Positions 1 to 11,900 of a DNA stretch of 64,000 nt are shown here, piece after piece. Within the stretch, counting starts at the first letter, position 1. Every line of letters begins with the position of its first letter. The position numbers and the translations under genes were made by a program. The notes beneath the pieces are model-generated. The model was not told the origin of the DNA, searched no databases, and was given only the letters and a program-made list of their open reading frames with translations. The stretch is from Amoebophrya sp. A120 (taxonomy: Eukaryota > Sar > Dinophyceae > Syndiniales > Amoebophryaceae), in contig CAJINV010000010.1 in the NCBI GenBank assembly GCA_905178155.1, positions 1,378,094 through 1,442,093 on the forward strand, in the 5' to 3' direction.

Positions 1-200
1 CCTAAGGGCTCCTTAGGAGCTTCCTAAGGAGCTCCTTAGCAGCTCCCTTAAGCGAGAACGCCTTAAGCGAGCCCGCCTTAAGGCGTACCTTCTTAAGCGA
101 GGACGCCTTAAGATAATTTTGCTTAAGGCTTTTCCTTAGCAAGCCCTCTTAAGGGACAACTTCCGTAAGGAAGCTTCCTTAGGGGCTCCCTTAGGAGTGA
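1..200. repeat. CTTAAG/CCTAAGG-rich repeat array
   Basis: Short palindromic words (CCTTAAG, CTTAAG, CCTTAGG) recur about every 10-20 bases, with variants such as CCTTAAGCGAG and CTCCTTAGGAGC. No reading frame runs through it. The array is probably cut by the window start. It could be a satellite or a subterminal repeat; nothing decides which. Confidence 0.6.
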
Positions 201-474
201 AAAAACCTTTGCCACTATTATTATATTATGCTCCTGTGTAGATGAATGGACATCATACCAGCGGACAACCTCTCCACCTCTTACACAGAAAGAAAAAAAT
301 TACCTCGATAGAATAAAGACAGCATGCGGCGCTTCAGATCATCGACCATGTTGTAGTAGTTCTTTTTAGGAGAGAGCACAAACTTCTGCGCCAAAAGTCG
401 ATAAAGCGGAAGCCTCTCTGAACCATGCAGACTTCTTCTCTTTTTCAGCCCCAGATCGATGACATCAGATTTGC

Positions 475-2151
475 ATGGCACAAAACTCTTCATCTCCAGA
501 GCTGCAAGTGCAAGGACAACCTGTGCTACTCCCTGGAGACGAACAACCCCAAGACCGAGATGAACAAGAGCAACATCATGACCGCGCGGCACAAGAACAA
601 CTCCACCCAGGACGAGGAGAGCAGGTCGTCGAGATGGGTTTTTTTTCCGGAGCGGGAGCTGCACACGGTCGCGGTACAACGAGGACTTTTGGGAAATATG
701 ACCAGGAACAAGATGCACCCGAGGGATCGCGGAGAAATCCAAATCCTCGTGCCAGAGAAGGAAGAAATACTGAACGAGGCGTCGCTGTACTACCGCAGGA
801 GGACGAGGACCAAAAATCTTCAACCGCTGCACTTGCACGATTTCTGAACATTGTGCCAACACATCTACCGACTGGAGGCTCTGGTAGCCCGCGCAGCAGC
901 GCCGGCGAATTAGATCATGATCGTCTCGAAGGCTCTCGTCAAAGTGGAGACGTCGAGTCCATCTCTCCTCCCGGTTCGCCGAAATGGAACGCAGAAATTT
1001 CGCCGGATATGGGAGTGTCAGGATCGAAATCGACAAAATCGAAAAAATTGCAATGCATAAAATGTAGAGCGCGCTGCATGGCCTGTGTTGGGGAGCAAGC
1101 AAATGAACCTGTTTAGGGGTTCACGGCCTTTCGATTGCAAGCCTGTTTGGGGGAAGGCGATGTGCTGCCAGAGCAGCATCACAAGAGCAGTCTCCTTTCC
1201 CCGAACAGCATGACAGACTGGATTTTTGTGCTCCTAAAATTTGTCATGCGCCGCTGGGAAACAGAGGCTCCAACTGGTATCGATTTTATGCATCACAAGT
1301 TTCATTTCGATTTTGTCGATTTCGATCCTGACACATCTATACCGGACCTGCAGCGGGTATTGTGGGGCATGATGGACAGCGATGAAGATCCCGATCCGGG
1401 TATTGAGAGGAAAAATCCTTCCTCCCCATATCAAAAGGCAATTTCTGATGCTGGATTTGTGTACACAATTGCAGAGAGGCATTGCGGGCAGATCGCCAAG
1501 CTAGGTAGGGGCGTATGGGTCTAGTTGCTCAGCATGGCAAACGGCTCCCCTTTAGGCCCAACAGCGTGGCCAATCGCTTCCATAATGTGGCGGAAGCTTC
1601 TGCCCTTGTCTCCTTGCAAGACAGCTGCGATTTGTGGCCTCAAATCAGCAGCGCAAATTTTCGGAAACATGCCTTTTCAATATGGGGAGGGGGGATTTTT
1701 CCTCTCAATACCGGGGTTCTTGCTGCCCCTTGGGCTGATCCGCGAGGAATCTCCCGGCCCCGGGGGGTCGGACATGCCGTATGTTTTTGAAATGGATACA
1801 TCTTTTGAAGAAGGCCGCGAGGCAACCGCGTCGGGACATAGCCCAGGAGATGATGAACTACAAGCAGGTGGAACAACTAGTACTACACCATCGGGTGAAC
1901 TACAACAAGAACTTCTACAGGCTGAGCACAAGAAGAGCTCGCCGTTTCTTCAGACTGGTCCACCGACGACGTCCTCACCGGCCCACGTTTACAAGGATTT
2001 GCAATCTGCAAAAGCCGCAGAAAAAGAAATGATGTTCCAGCACCGCGACCATGCGGCTGAAGTAGAGGCACAAGAAGCTCGCGCCGCCGTGTTGGCACAA
2101 CGGCGCGGGGATCTGCACATAACAATAGAAAAGCAGTACTGCAGCAACTAG
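475..2151 (+). CDS. Low-complexity Gln/Glu-rich protein, two introners
   Basis: Exons 475-1007, 1347-1400 and 1716-2151 join in frame after removal of introners A1 and B1, giving 340 residues. The N-terminal half is rich in Gln, Glu, Arg and Gly. The middle reads ISPDLQRVLWGMMDSDEDPD across the first junction and DPDPGFLLPLGLIREE across the second. No domain is recognised. The ATG at 475 follows an in-frame stop but also a TTTTTCAG acceptor-like site, so an upstream exon is possible. The last 30 residues lie in the start of a 1.45-kb segment bounded by a coding duplication, so the true 3' part may instead be the gene that continues at 3.5 kb. Confidence 0.6.
1008..1341 (+). mobile_element. 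Introner A1
   Basis: The TIRs read TATGGGAGTGTCAGGATCG at the left and its near complement, ending in CTGACACATCTATA, at the right. The 5-bp repeat CCGGA flanks it at 1003-1007 and 1342-1346. Joining 1007 to 1347 gives SPDLQR in one frame, whereas reading through hits a stop at 1116. Confidence 0.88.
1401..1710 (+). mobile_element. Introner B1
   Basis: The TIRs are TATTGAGAGGAAAAATCC and GGATTTTTCCTCTCAATA. The repeat CCGGG lies at 1396-1400 and 1711-1715. Excision joins DPDPG to FLLPLG in frame. It shares its interior and orientation with B2 at 15484. It lies only 54 exon bases downstream of A1. Confidence 0.88.
2041..2081 (+). repeat. 41-bp coding duplication, left copy
   Basis: Encodes HRDHAAEVEAQEAR. 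It matches 3536-3576 at 40 of 41 bases in the same orientation and reading frame. The two copies bracket a segment without a convincing long gene. Confidence 0.85.
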
Positions 2152-3535
2152 AAACAGTTCGAAGAGGCTTGGTTGAAGAGCTGGAGCGTGCTTTTTTTGG
2201 GGCTGGTTGTTCCCGGAAGTGCAGCCAACGCGCTAACGCCGCGCGATGATGGCAAGCAGCTTGATGGCAACAAAGTACAAAAACAAAAAGGAAGAGCACG
2301 CGTAGCCAGGAACATAAAATGAATAAGAAAAAGCGGCCAGCAGAGCGACCGGCCCACCAACTGCAGCCCAACGCCTAGTGCGCCAGATCCGGCCGGCCTC
2401 TGTAGTGCCAAAAGCCGGGTCAGGTAGAGGTAGATAAGGGCACGCGCTTCCGCTTGGTGCGCCTCACGGTAGGCGTGCCGTCTACCTTCTAGGAAATGGA
2501 AAGCAGACCCGCGCCGGGCGGCCTCCCCTCCTGCTACTTCAGCTACCCAGCAAGCGCGGGCAGCTAGGGCGAGAACGCCAGCGAACCTTTGCGGCCCGCA
2601 AGTAGGTTTTTGTTTTTAGGTGCGACTCCTGGCCGCCGCGTTGGTACTCGTCGTAGCAGGTGGCCGCCCGGCGTGGAAAGAAAACGCTACAACCTGTCGA
2701 AGGCACCTGCGCCGCTGCAACGACGTAACCTCTGCGGCGGCTCACATCTGTTGCCTTCGCATCAGCCCGCCGCTGTGCGCCGAGAGTTTCTCTTGCGTAT
2801 GGTCTTGGGCTTGTTGTGTGCATGCTTTTCCATCCGGGTTGCCCTTCGGCGAGGCTTGGCCCGATATCCTGCAGCAAGCAGCAGGACCACGCAGCTGCTG
2901 GTGGTTGCCTCCCAACAAATCTAAGTAAGAGGCACGCCTGCCAGTGGTGTTTTTGGGTTAGTTTTACTCTCGGCACCGGCGGCCACGCCTCACAGCATGG
3001 AGGCAACAGCCATGCGGCTGGTTGTTTCTGATGTGTTAGCCCCAGCCCCACCGCGGTTGGTTCGTTGATTCTGTGCTCCCGGTATTGGGCTTCCTAGGCA
3101 AGCACCAGGGGCAACAGGAACAGACCGGCCGGGTAGCTGCAGCTGATTAGTGTGAGAAACGATAAAAAAGCCTTTTGGCTGTCGAACTGTAGGTGCTCGC
3201 TATAGGCGGAAGCTGTAGAGCTTAGGCTCTAGAGCATCACCAAACAGCTGTAGAGATTTAGCTCTAGAGATTGAGCTCTACAGGATTTCGAGCTCTAGAG
3301 GCGTTCGCCCTGATCCTTATCAACCTTTTTTCGCAGTAGCGAGCGTGGTGATTCAAAAAAAAATATTAGAAAAAAAAAGGTCATCTCTAGAGATTTGATC
3401 CTTCTTGGCCCAGGTTTGAGCCTAGTCTGCACCACAGCAGCATGCAGATTTCAAAAATAAAGCAAGTAGCCTTCTTTGAGCCTTTTTCGCTTTCAGGTTT
3501 GACCCTAGTTGCTGCAAGTACTATAGTTCTCTTGG
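2152..3535. other. Non-coding segment between duplicated exon copies
   Basis: About 1.38 kb with only overlapping short ORFs of unlike composition on both strands. The first 0.9 kb is GC-rich. Between 3200 and 3305 the word CTCTAGAG recurs in palindromic forms (GCTCTAGAG, AGCTCTAGAG, GAGCTCTA), followed by A/T runs. It is bounded by the 41-bp duplication, so it may be an insertion or a very large intron rather than a true intergenic gap. Confidence 0.45.
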
Positions 3536-3576
3536 CACCACGACCATGCGGCTGAAGTAGAGGCACAAGAAGCTCG
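3536..3576 (+). repeat. 41-bp coding duplication, right copy
   Basis: Same-frame copy of 2041-2081 with one base difference. It reads HHDHAAEVEAQEAR and continues open into the exon that meets introner G1, so it looks like genuine exon sequence of the downstream gene. Confidence 0.8.
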
Positions 3577-3583
3577 TCAGCCG

Positions 3584-3819
3584 TATGGAGTTCTCAAATG
3601 TTACATTCTCAACTGTTACATGAATTTGTAATGCAAGACTGGCAAAAGTGAAAGGAGGAAGATTGCGCCTTTTGCATTACAAGTTTGGCGCAGATTTAGG
3701 TGCGGCGTAGCCCTTCGCAAATTTGTCATGCAGAGCAGCTTGATCCTGAGGATGATGATCGTGCTTTTGCATGGCAAATTCATGCAACAGTTGAGAATGT
3801 AACGTTTGAGAACGCCATA
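3584..3819 (+). mobile_element. Introner G1
   Basis: The TIRs run from TATGGAGTTCTCAAATGTTA to the complement ending GAACGCCATA. The repeat AGCCG lies at 3579-3583 and 3820-3824. Excision joins the exon ending EARQP to SYHEKNLRVPTP in frame. Its interior is the reverse complement of G2 in the same gene. Confidence 0.85.
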
Positions 3820-3860
3820 AGCCGTCCTACCACGAAAAGAATCTGAGAGTTCCAACACCG

Positions 3861-6800
3861 ATGGTGCCAGCCTACGGAGGACTTCTACATGAGCTCCTGT
3901 ACGAGGAGAATGTACCGTTTTTTCGTTTGGAAGAGCACTCAGATGTTCTTCCGGTGGAAGAAGGACCACTACAAAGCGACGATGTTCATCCGCCAAGAAA
4001 GGCAAAGCATGACACGAGCAGGACCACTTCTCGGGCAAGTCAACATTCTGAAGGGCCGCGGCCACGGGCGGGCTCAGTATCTTCATCTGCCGCGACCGGA
4101 TCCTCTATGGCATTCTCAAACGTTACATTCTCAACTGTTACACGATTTGTCATGCAAAAAGAACATGAGCCGCCAGACGATCAAGCTGCTTCGCAAGACA
4201 CATTACCGAAGGGCTAAACAGCATCTAAATCTGTGCCAAATTTGTGATGCAAGACTTGCAACCCTGCCCCTTTCCCTATTGCTGTTTTTGCATCACAAAT
4301 TCGTGTAACAATTGAGAATGTAACGTTTGAGAACGCCATATCCTCGGTGGGCGGAGTAGGTCTTGCTCGTCCCACTACTCCTACTTGTACCGCTGAGTTG
4401 TACAACCATCAACGTCGGAGCGGCAGCAAGAGCATGAGCCGAGGCAGCAGTATCTTCAACGCCGCTTCAGCCCAGGCGTCCCCTTTGCGGACCGCCACGA
4501 AAACCCCGTCCCCACAGCTTCAGTACGCAGCCATGATGAGCCGCGCCACGAGTAGTGGTCACTTGGGCTTCGTTATTCCAGAAGCTGCCAAAGTTATGAA
4601 CTCCCCGCCAAATAACTTGGGGTCCGGCCCCTCCGGCAGAACTTCACCATTGCACGTGCTGCGGCAAACGGCGATGACGTCTTCGATTGAAATCGGTGGG
4701 CGGGAAAGTCCTCCGCCAGCTTTTTCTTGTACACAGGAAGAAGCTGCAAAAACTGATCGTCAACTTCAGGCCGTCGAGCTGGATGAAACAGAAACATCTT
4801 CGCGTGAGGAGAAGAATGTGAATGGAAATACAAGGCGCGTTTGTGTTGAAGAACAAACACTCGAGGACCATCATGAGCAAGAGGAGCAGGAGCGGATCCT
4901 GCTTCCGCAGCCGGATGATGTTGATATGAGCCATCTTCATGGTGAAGAACAAAAAGATGTTGAACAAGAAGTTTATAATTTTCCCGCCCCGGTGGCAGTG
5001 TCGCCGCAGCTACTGCAGGCGTGTGGACAAGCTGCAGCAGATCATCCTGGAGTTGGGGGGGCAGCTTCTGGAGAAGTAGAACTTGAGATCGAGAGAGTGG
5101 CCAGTCCTGAGCTAGCCGACGGTGCCTACACCAATTTAACCAGCCGCACCAACACGCCGCTGCAGCTTTTTGCGAACACCAATCAGCAGGACAACAACTC
5201 ATTTGCAGCTGGTGGATCTGATTATTATAGCACGAACGTATCCTGTGGAGGTGGTGGTGAACATACGCCGAAACATGATCATCAGCGTCAGCAATTATCC
5301 TCATTTTGTTCCCAGGACGAGAAGAAGGCGGTTTCTTGTACTAGTGCGCCGATCGCGGAAGGCAAGATGAAAATGCACGTCGGTGGCTCGTCCTCTTCGT
5401 CGTCGGCATCTTGCTTCCGCACCGGGGTCGCAGCAGCACGAGCTGGACCAGGTGGTATTCAAGAAGAGAAGTTGTCACCACTTCCGGCCACTCCGACTAC
5501 TTCCCCACGCTACGCTTTTGACCGAGCGAACTCGGGAGAGGGAAGCGTGGAGGAAAACTACAAGAACGATAATTCCGATCTGCCGCCCACAGTCGACCTC
5601 GACCAGTTCTGTTGTAATCCAGCTGATGCTTCTACTAGTGAACAGCATGGTGATGTTCTGCGTCATCTTCGTCTTGACCAGCGTCAAAATCATGAAGAAC
5701 CGCATAAGAAGCCGCTGCTTTATCGCGATCGCCGGAGCTCCTCCTGCACCACTGGTGGCGCTCCTGGGGTTGTTCTTCCACTCTCGGCTGGGGCCGCTGC
5801 ACCGTCGTCCTCTTCGCATTGTACTATTCAGGAGCGTCAACACATGGTGCAGCAACAGCCGGTTCCAGCGCGAAGCGTGCCGCCGATTCATGATTTGTTT
5901 GAGGATGTTGACCACGAAGATGGTGAACAAGATCAACAATACCATGCATACAACAGCTATCGGTGCGGGACCCCTCCTCAGACTCCTTACCCCATTACCG
6001 CGTTCGACGCGCACACGACATTTTTCCGCGCGCCCTTGTCTTCCAGCTCTTCCAAACACTCGGAATCCGCCCTTTCGCTCCCGTCGGACTGCAGACCGAG
6101 CCCGTCGGTGTTGTCGGCCCCGGACCCATCTTTTTTCAGCGACATGCAGCACAACACCTACCCCGCTAGGCGGATTAGTTCCGCGCCGGCGCTGTCCGCT
6201 TTAGCCAGCAGACGCAACAAGCGCGACTTGCCGGGCTTGCAGATAATTTTCCGGCAGAGAAGCGGTACGGGCTCTGTTTCCCCCTCGTGCTCTCCGACTC
6301 CTCTTTCCGCGGCGACGTTGCCCGGTGCAGGAGCTTCCGGGCGACAGGGTGGACAACATCCTGTCGTGAACAAAAACATGCATCACGATGCTAAAGCTCA
6401 TCCAGTTTCAGAAGCCGCTTGTTCTGTCGTGCCTTCTCATGTCGCTGCTGCTGATCATCTTGTTCCAGGAGGAGTCGTGTTGCCCCTCGGCACAACAATC
6501 GGAAAACAAGAAGAGCAAGGAGCTGCAAAAATCAGCTTTTTGGAGTCGTTAGCTGCACGCGGACCATCAGCTACTTCGTATGCGGGCGGAGCGATCGGCG
6601 AGGATCATCGTGAACATCCCCAGGAACTACAGCAGAGTGATGCAAGCTACCCTGCTTCTCACGGGACGATGTCGAGCACCAGACCTTTTTTGACTGGGAG
6701 ATCCGCTGCACCCTGGCCCTGCAGTCAGGATTGGACGAACTACGGAAAGGCAAACGCGCTTTTGCAATTCCAACGCGGAAATCGTGTTGAACAACATCAG

Positions 6801-8639
6801 ACGGAAAGCACACGCGTCGAACAATATCACCAGCCAACAACCGCTCCTGGCATTAAAAATCAGATGCAAGAAGAACACCAGCAGGCACTGCACCACCTCG
6901 AGCTGCAACAGCAGCAACGTCCAACACATGTTGGCGCGTATTACGTCGGAGGAGGTAGTAGTGTGCCATATAATTACAACAACGGAGGAGGAGCACCACC
7001 TCCACCTGCTGGTGCGCCAACTACATCATCTTCGCACGACGTTCTATACCAAGCGCTTCAATTTCAACAACACATCGCACAGCCCCCACCAGCCCTGGTC
7101 GTGCGCAACAAGCCGTCCTGGACTTCTGCGGTCCAGTTACCGGGAGCGGACCTGCCGTTGCGGCAGATCACCGAAGTCGATGAGAAGTTAGAACGGCAAG
7201 AATCCGACGCAGGTACAGTAGTGTCGGTCCTGACGACGTCAAAAGCCTCCTCTGGTGGCCGTCGGGCGGGCGCTGGTGGAGGACCTTCTGGGGAAGTAGA
7301 AACCCTTATTTCTGGAGAGCGGTCGCCGGTCAGTTCCCCGGAGGTTGAAAGTTCGCCGTCGCTGCCCTCACCAGTCCTTCCGCAGGAATATGGATATGTC
7401 AGGATCGAAATCGACCAAATCGAAAAATTTGTGATGCATAAAATGTAGGGCACTGAAGGCCTGTATTGGGGAGCAAGCAAATGAGGCCGATTGTAAGCCT
7501 GTTTAGGGGCATGCAATGTGCTGCCAGAGTAGCATGACAGGAGCAGCCTTCTTTGCCCAAACAGAATGACAGACTCGATGTGGGTGCCCCCGAAATTTGT
7601 CATGTGCCACTTGAAAACTGGGGCTCCAACTGACGTCGATTTTGTGCATCACAAGTTTTTCGATTTTGTCAATTTCGATTCTGACACTTCCATAAGGAAG
7701 AGGATGTTGATATGGCGGGCTCTGAAACTGCGCCGCATAGTATGTTGACACGGGGGGCACAACGAGGACCAAGAGGTCCTCGGACGAGGGCGATGAATGT
7801 GACTCTGCTACCTATTGAGGCTGTGGGCGGTAGTAGCAAGAATGAAACTACTAGCTCAGCAGGATCACGTGGCGCCGCCACCAATTCTTCTGGAGCAGAA
7901 AAAGTGCATTCAGCAACGAGATTGAATGCCGCGACAGCCCCAAATTCAACAGCTTTTCGTTGTAACAAAGTTCAAGCTTTTATGGACACACTCAACGGCA
8001 TCGTCGTGCGGAACCCACCTTACGTACATCCGAAAGTGACCATGGCCGAGCGACGAGCGGTAGTGGTGCAGCGAAGGGCAGAAGAGGAGGACCGGAAGCG
8101 GAAGGAGCTATTTGAACAGCTGAAACACAACACACTGAGAAATCCGGCGATAATTAATGCGAATATCCTGTGCAAAAGTATCGTATTCGTATAAATGCAA
8201 GCCTTGCATTACAAATCTTTGTCTTAAGGTAAATCCGCATTACAAATTTCATTTCTCATGCTGAGAAAATTTGTAATGCATTTCTACGAGTGCGATACTT
8301 TTGCAATTCATAGCGAATTTCCTGGACCAATCTCCGGAGAGCGTGCTCGAATATCAAATGTAAAAATGTCTGGGTCGGTCTGGAAGAATGCATGTTTGTC
8401 ATGCTTGTCTGGCATGACTCTTAAATCTGTCATGCACGTTACCCAAGAGCCCCACTTTTCTGTCATGCAAAAACGCAGTTTGTCATGCAGAATAGGCATC
8501 ATATAGAAGCTCAGAAACTTGTCATGCTGAGCCAGCACCTGTGGCCTCCTCATGATACGCCACCCAGCATCACAAGTTTCCAGACCCAGACACTTTTACA
8601 ATCCATATCGAAGATTTAGACGCCATTGACGCTGCCTAA
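3861..8639 (+). CDS. Large Ser/Gln/His-rich protein of unknown function, four introners after this start
   Basis: Exons 3861-4105, 4346-7388, 7700-8163, 8318-8351 and 8613-8639 (stop TAA) give 1270 residues from the ATG at 3861. The frame stays open upstream through introner G1 to the duplicated exon at 3536, so the gene probably starts earlier and may continue the gene at 475. The protein is mostly low-complexity and probably disordered, with His-, Gln-, Ser- and Pro-rich runs. Near the C-terminus is a charged helical stretch (MAERRAVVVQRRAEEEDRKR) after the segment NGIVVRNPPYVHPKV. It ends VLEDLDAIDAA across the last junction. No known domain is recognised. The intact frame over 3.8 kb of spliced sequence is the evidence that it is real. 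Confidence 0.75.
4106..4340 (-). mobile_element. Introner G2, inverted relative to G1
   Basis: The TIRs run from TATGGCATTCTCAAACGTTA to GAACGCCATA. The repeat TCCTC lies at 4101-4105 and 4341-4345. Its reverse complement shares an extended interior with G1, for example CAGATTTAGRTGC followed by AGCCCTTCG. Excision joins ATGSS to VGGVGLARP in frame. Confidence 0.88.
7389..7694 (+). mobile_element. Introner A2
   Basis: The TIRs are TATGGATATGTCAGGATCG and CTGACACTTCCATA. The repeat AGGAA lies at 7384-7388 and 7695-7699. Excision yields PQEEDVDMAGSE. The interior matches A1 closely in the same orientation. Reading through gives a stop at 7446. Confidence 0.9.
8164..8312 (+). mobile_element. 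Introner C1
   Basis: The TIRs are TATCCTGTGCAAAAGTATCG and CGATACTTTTGCAATTCATA. The repeat GCGAA lies at 8159-8163 and 8313-8317. Excision joins IINAN to FLDQSPESV in frame. Confidence 0.9.
8352..8607 (+). mobile_element. Introner D1
   Basis: The TIRs are TATCAAATGTAAAAATGTCT and AGACACTTTTACAATCCATA. The repeat TCGAA lies at 8347-8351 and 8608-8612. It follows C1 after a 34-base exon and brings VLE to DLDAIDAA and the stop codon. Confidence 0.9.
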
Positions 8640-8948
8640 GCCTGGGACAAGATGAACCTATTGAGTCCGTCGTGGTGTCATGCTGGAAATGATTTGTCTT
8701 TGCCCTGCAGTGATCTTCATCTCCGCTAAATCCTATACCCTGGATCGCACATCACAGGGAACGCAACCTCGCACGCTCATCACATAAACGAGCTACAGTC
8801 GACGTGTTGATGTTGCGCGGAGTTCTGTCTTGTTGTCATTTTTTCCCATGTCGCATCACAAAGTTTGGGAGAACGACGATATATCACGCTTACCTAGTAC
8901 TCAAGTGCGGTTGGTGGTCACTATGTCGATCAGAAAGATGTAGAGTAG
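8640..8948. other. Short intergenic region
   Basis: About 310 bases between the stop of one gene and the open frame of the next. No repeat, RNA gene or promoter motif is recognised. Upstream exons of the pseudokinase gene could lie here or just beyond; acceptor-like sites are seen at about 9030 and 9048. Confidence 0.4.
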
Positions 8949-11900
8949 ATGCAGAGGCTTGTATATTTTCATCCCGTTCTTGTTGTTCATGTTCATCACG
9001 ACCCCGTGTCGCTGACTCTCAGACAGTTCTTCCATTTTCATAATTCAGACGAAAGCCTTCGTACCAGCTTCCAACGCAGCGTGAGCGAGACCATCGGGCA
9101 TCAAGCTGACAGTATGGCAAGCCTGGGAAACCAGCGACAGCAGAACCAAGTTGCAACCCGGATGTCGGCGCTCCACAAGTTTCGCGCAGTGATGAGCGTC
9201 CTTCCGAGCCTAATGAACGATTTGGCGGCGCGGTGGGTGGTTCCTAGTCTCGGACAGAAGAACATGATTAAAAAGAGCAGTGGTCTGATCATGAAGCGGG
9301 GAGGTGGTGCAGCTTCAGCTAGTGCTAGTGTGGGCATCAACATTCCTAAAAGCAGCACTGCTGGCACTGTGCGTCGACCACACTTGGAGGCCACACAGGA
9401 GGAGGAAAGCGAAGAGGAAGATGATGCAGCAGGTGCTGTTCATGCAGATAACGCAAAAGACGCATTTAGCACTGATGTTGGCCTTGACCCTGGTACTAGT
9501 GCTGGTGACACCGGGTCGCTCATAGGCACGGAAGCGGCTGCGATGTCGACTGCAGCAGAGGATCGTGGTGAGGAGGGCCAAAAACTATTTCCGGGTCGTG
9601 CCACGAATCAGCGGTCGCCAGCTGCTGGAGTCCACCGACGCACTTCTAGAGCGGTTGGGCCGGGAGAGGCGATTGAGCTGGACGATGACCCAGTTCATTT
9701 CTTGGGGCGAGAACAAGAAAAAGCTCATGATCCAGACAACGAGTTAGTACCAGAGCAAGTGCAAGGGCAACAAGAACCGCACGGTGAAGTACATCAAGAT
9801 CAGGATGGGCTTTCCTCGACATCCTGCTCCCTTTGCGGGCAAGAGCACCATCAGGACTCGCACGAGCAGCCCTCCGCGCTGCATAAAATGCTGGACGTCG
9901 CAATCAACCAGGTTCTGCAGAACTACGTTGTTTACCCACTTGTCCGGGGGCTCGACACGGTGGAGGAAAAAATCATCGAGCACAGCAGGCGGTCCAGCGC
10001 GCAGAACAGCCCGAGCCTTTCGTTTCAGCACCAAGCGCCCTCGTTTTTCATGCGAACTACTAGTGCGGAGGAGGACCACATCAACTCGGGGACTAATGAT
10101 GGAAAGGATGAAGACGGTGTTGCGCACGGAGCTCCTGAGCGAGATCTTCAGCACATAATGCCTACTGCTTCTACTAGCGCAGCCGCCGGAGGACCACCAA
10201 CATCATCAAATGTTGTCCCAGCAAACGCGCAACAATCGCAGAGCCTGTTGCAATTGAAGATCAACCGCAACAAATCTGCTCCAGCAGGACTGAATCAATT
10301 GGGAAAGAGGACATTAAACGATGGCACTAGTGGGTGTAGTCCTGAGCAGCAGTCGAGCTGCGGTGCGAGCAACCTGAACGACCCGACGGAGACTTCTGAC
10401 TCTGCCACGGTGACATCCGAGCTGACGGCCGGCGTACCTGACCTGGCGCCGGATGACCCTTTGCTACAGGCTTTAGGAGCTGCTTCTCGGCAGGAGCTGC
10501 AACTCGCAGGTGGAGGTGGAAATTCGCATCATCATCAGCTCGTACAACGAGGAAATGGACATCAGCAACCTGCTCCGGCGACACCGTCGAACTCATCAAC
10601 CCGTGGGGCTACCACGTTGATGTCCAGTATGAATCTGAGCACGGTTCTTGGCCCGCGGCTCTCCGCTTTACTGACCATGTTCGTGGAAGCCGACGCGGCG
10701 GACGGTCTGGAGCTGCAGCGCTCCCGCCAGGAAACCGAAGACCGTATGCGCGAGATGCTCTACGCCGGAGTGCGCCGGTGTGGGCTTTTACCCTCGGTGG
10801 AACATCAACCAGAGAAAGACGGCAAGAATTTGGGCCAGGTCCCGGTCGCGCGGAGACAAAGCGAGCCGGGGAATATGGGTAGCGCCTTGCGGATATCAAA
10901 TGTAAAGATGTCTGGGTCTGGAAACTTGTGATGCTGAGTGGCGTAGCATGAGGAGGCCACAAGTGCTGGCTCAGCATGACAAATTTCTGAGCTTGTAGGT
11001 GTTGCCTATTCTGCATGACAAATTGCGTCTCCCCATGACAGAAAAATGCGGCTCTCTGGCAACGTGCATGACAGATTTAATAGTCATGCCAGACAAGCAT
11101 GACAAACATGCATTCTTCCAGGAGACCCAGACACTTTTACATTTGATAGCGGAAGCAAGAAGGTGAACACATGGTGAATCAGAAACAGCTGTTACAGCAG
11201 AGCGGACGCGGGTCGTCTTCTTGTGCGGATGTACTAGAACAAACGGCTTCAAGATCATCATCTTCAAATCAACTTGAACGAAGGGCCAGCACGGGTACCT
11301 CCGCAGCGAGCCATTTGGCGTCTAGCGTACCAAAATCGTCGCTGACCACGCTTCCAGGCGGAGCAGGAGCGAGCAAACCTCCACTTCTGCTGCACCGGGA
11401 GGACAATTCCAGAGACCTGCGAACTACAAACAAGGATAGCGCCGGCTCTGTGGGAGCAGGTGGCTCGGTTGATGCCAGAACATCAAGTTCTAGTGGCAAG
11501 GACGGCACGGCAGGAGCAGGGTCATCTACTTCAGCAATCCCGTTGTACGAGCAGCAAGGTCGTGCTGCTGCAAACAACGGTGGGAAAGGGAATCATGCTG
11601 GAATATTAGATGAGTCTGACTCATTCCCCTCAAACTATGATGCCGATCTGCTGTTTCTCCCGGCCTCCCGATACAAGCTAAGTTTGCCCGTGATTCGCAA
11701 GATGCTCCTCACGATGCACGCCCTGCACCGACGGGCGCACCTTTGTCATGACGACTTTTCCCCGAACTCTTTTCGGATTGACAGCGAAGGAAATCCGATG
11801 CTAATCTCGCTCGAAAGCGCCAAGAAAATTGAGGTATGATAGAAAAGATCATAGTAGCGGCTTTTCAACATTTTCTTTTTCGGGTCTGGAGAGTCAGTGC

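Noticed and set aside
425-847. 140-codon + strand ORF overlapping the first gene
   Set aside because: Different frame from the one continued across two introner junctions; no support beyond being open.
281-1102. 273-codon minus-strand ORF
   Set aside because: It runs antisense through the first gene and introner A1, with no conserved sequence; the + strand frame is supported by two in-frame introner junctions.
5475-6152. 225-codon minus-strand ORF
   Set aside because: Antisense shadow of the low-complexity + strand exon; Arg/Ser/Val-rich with no domain.
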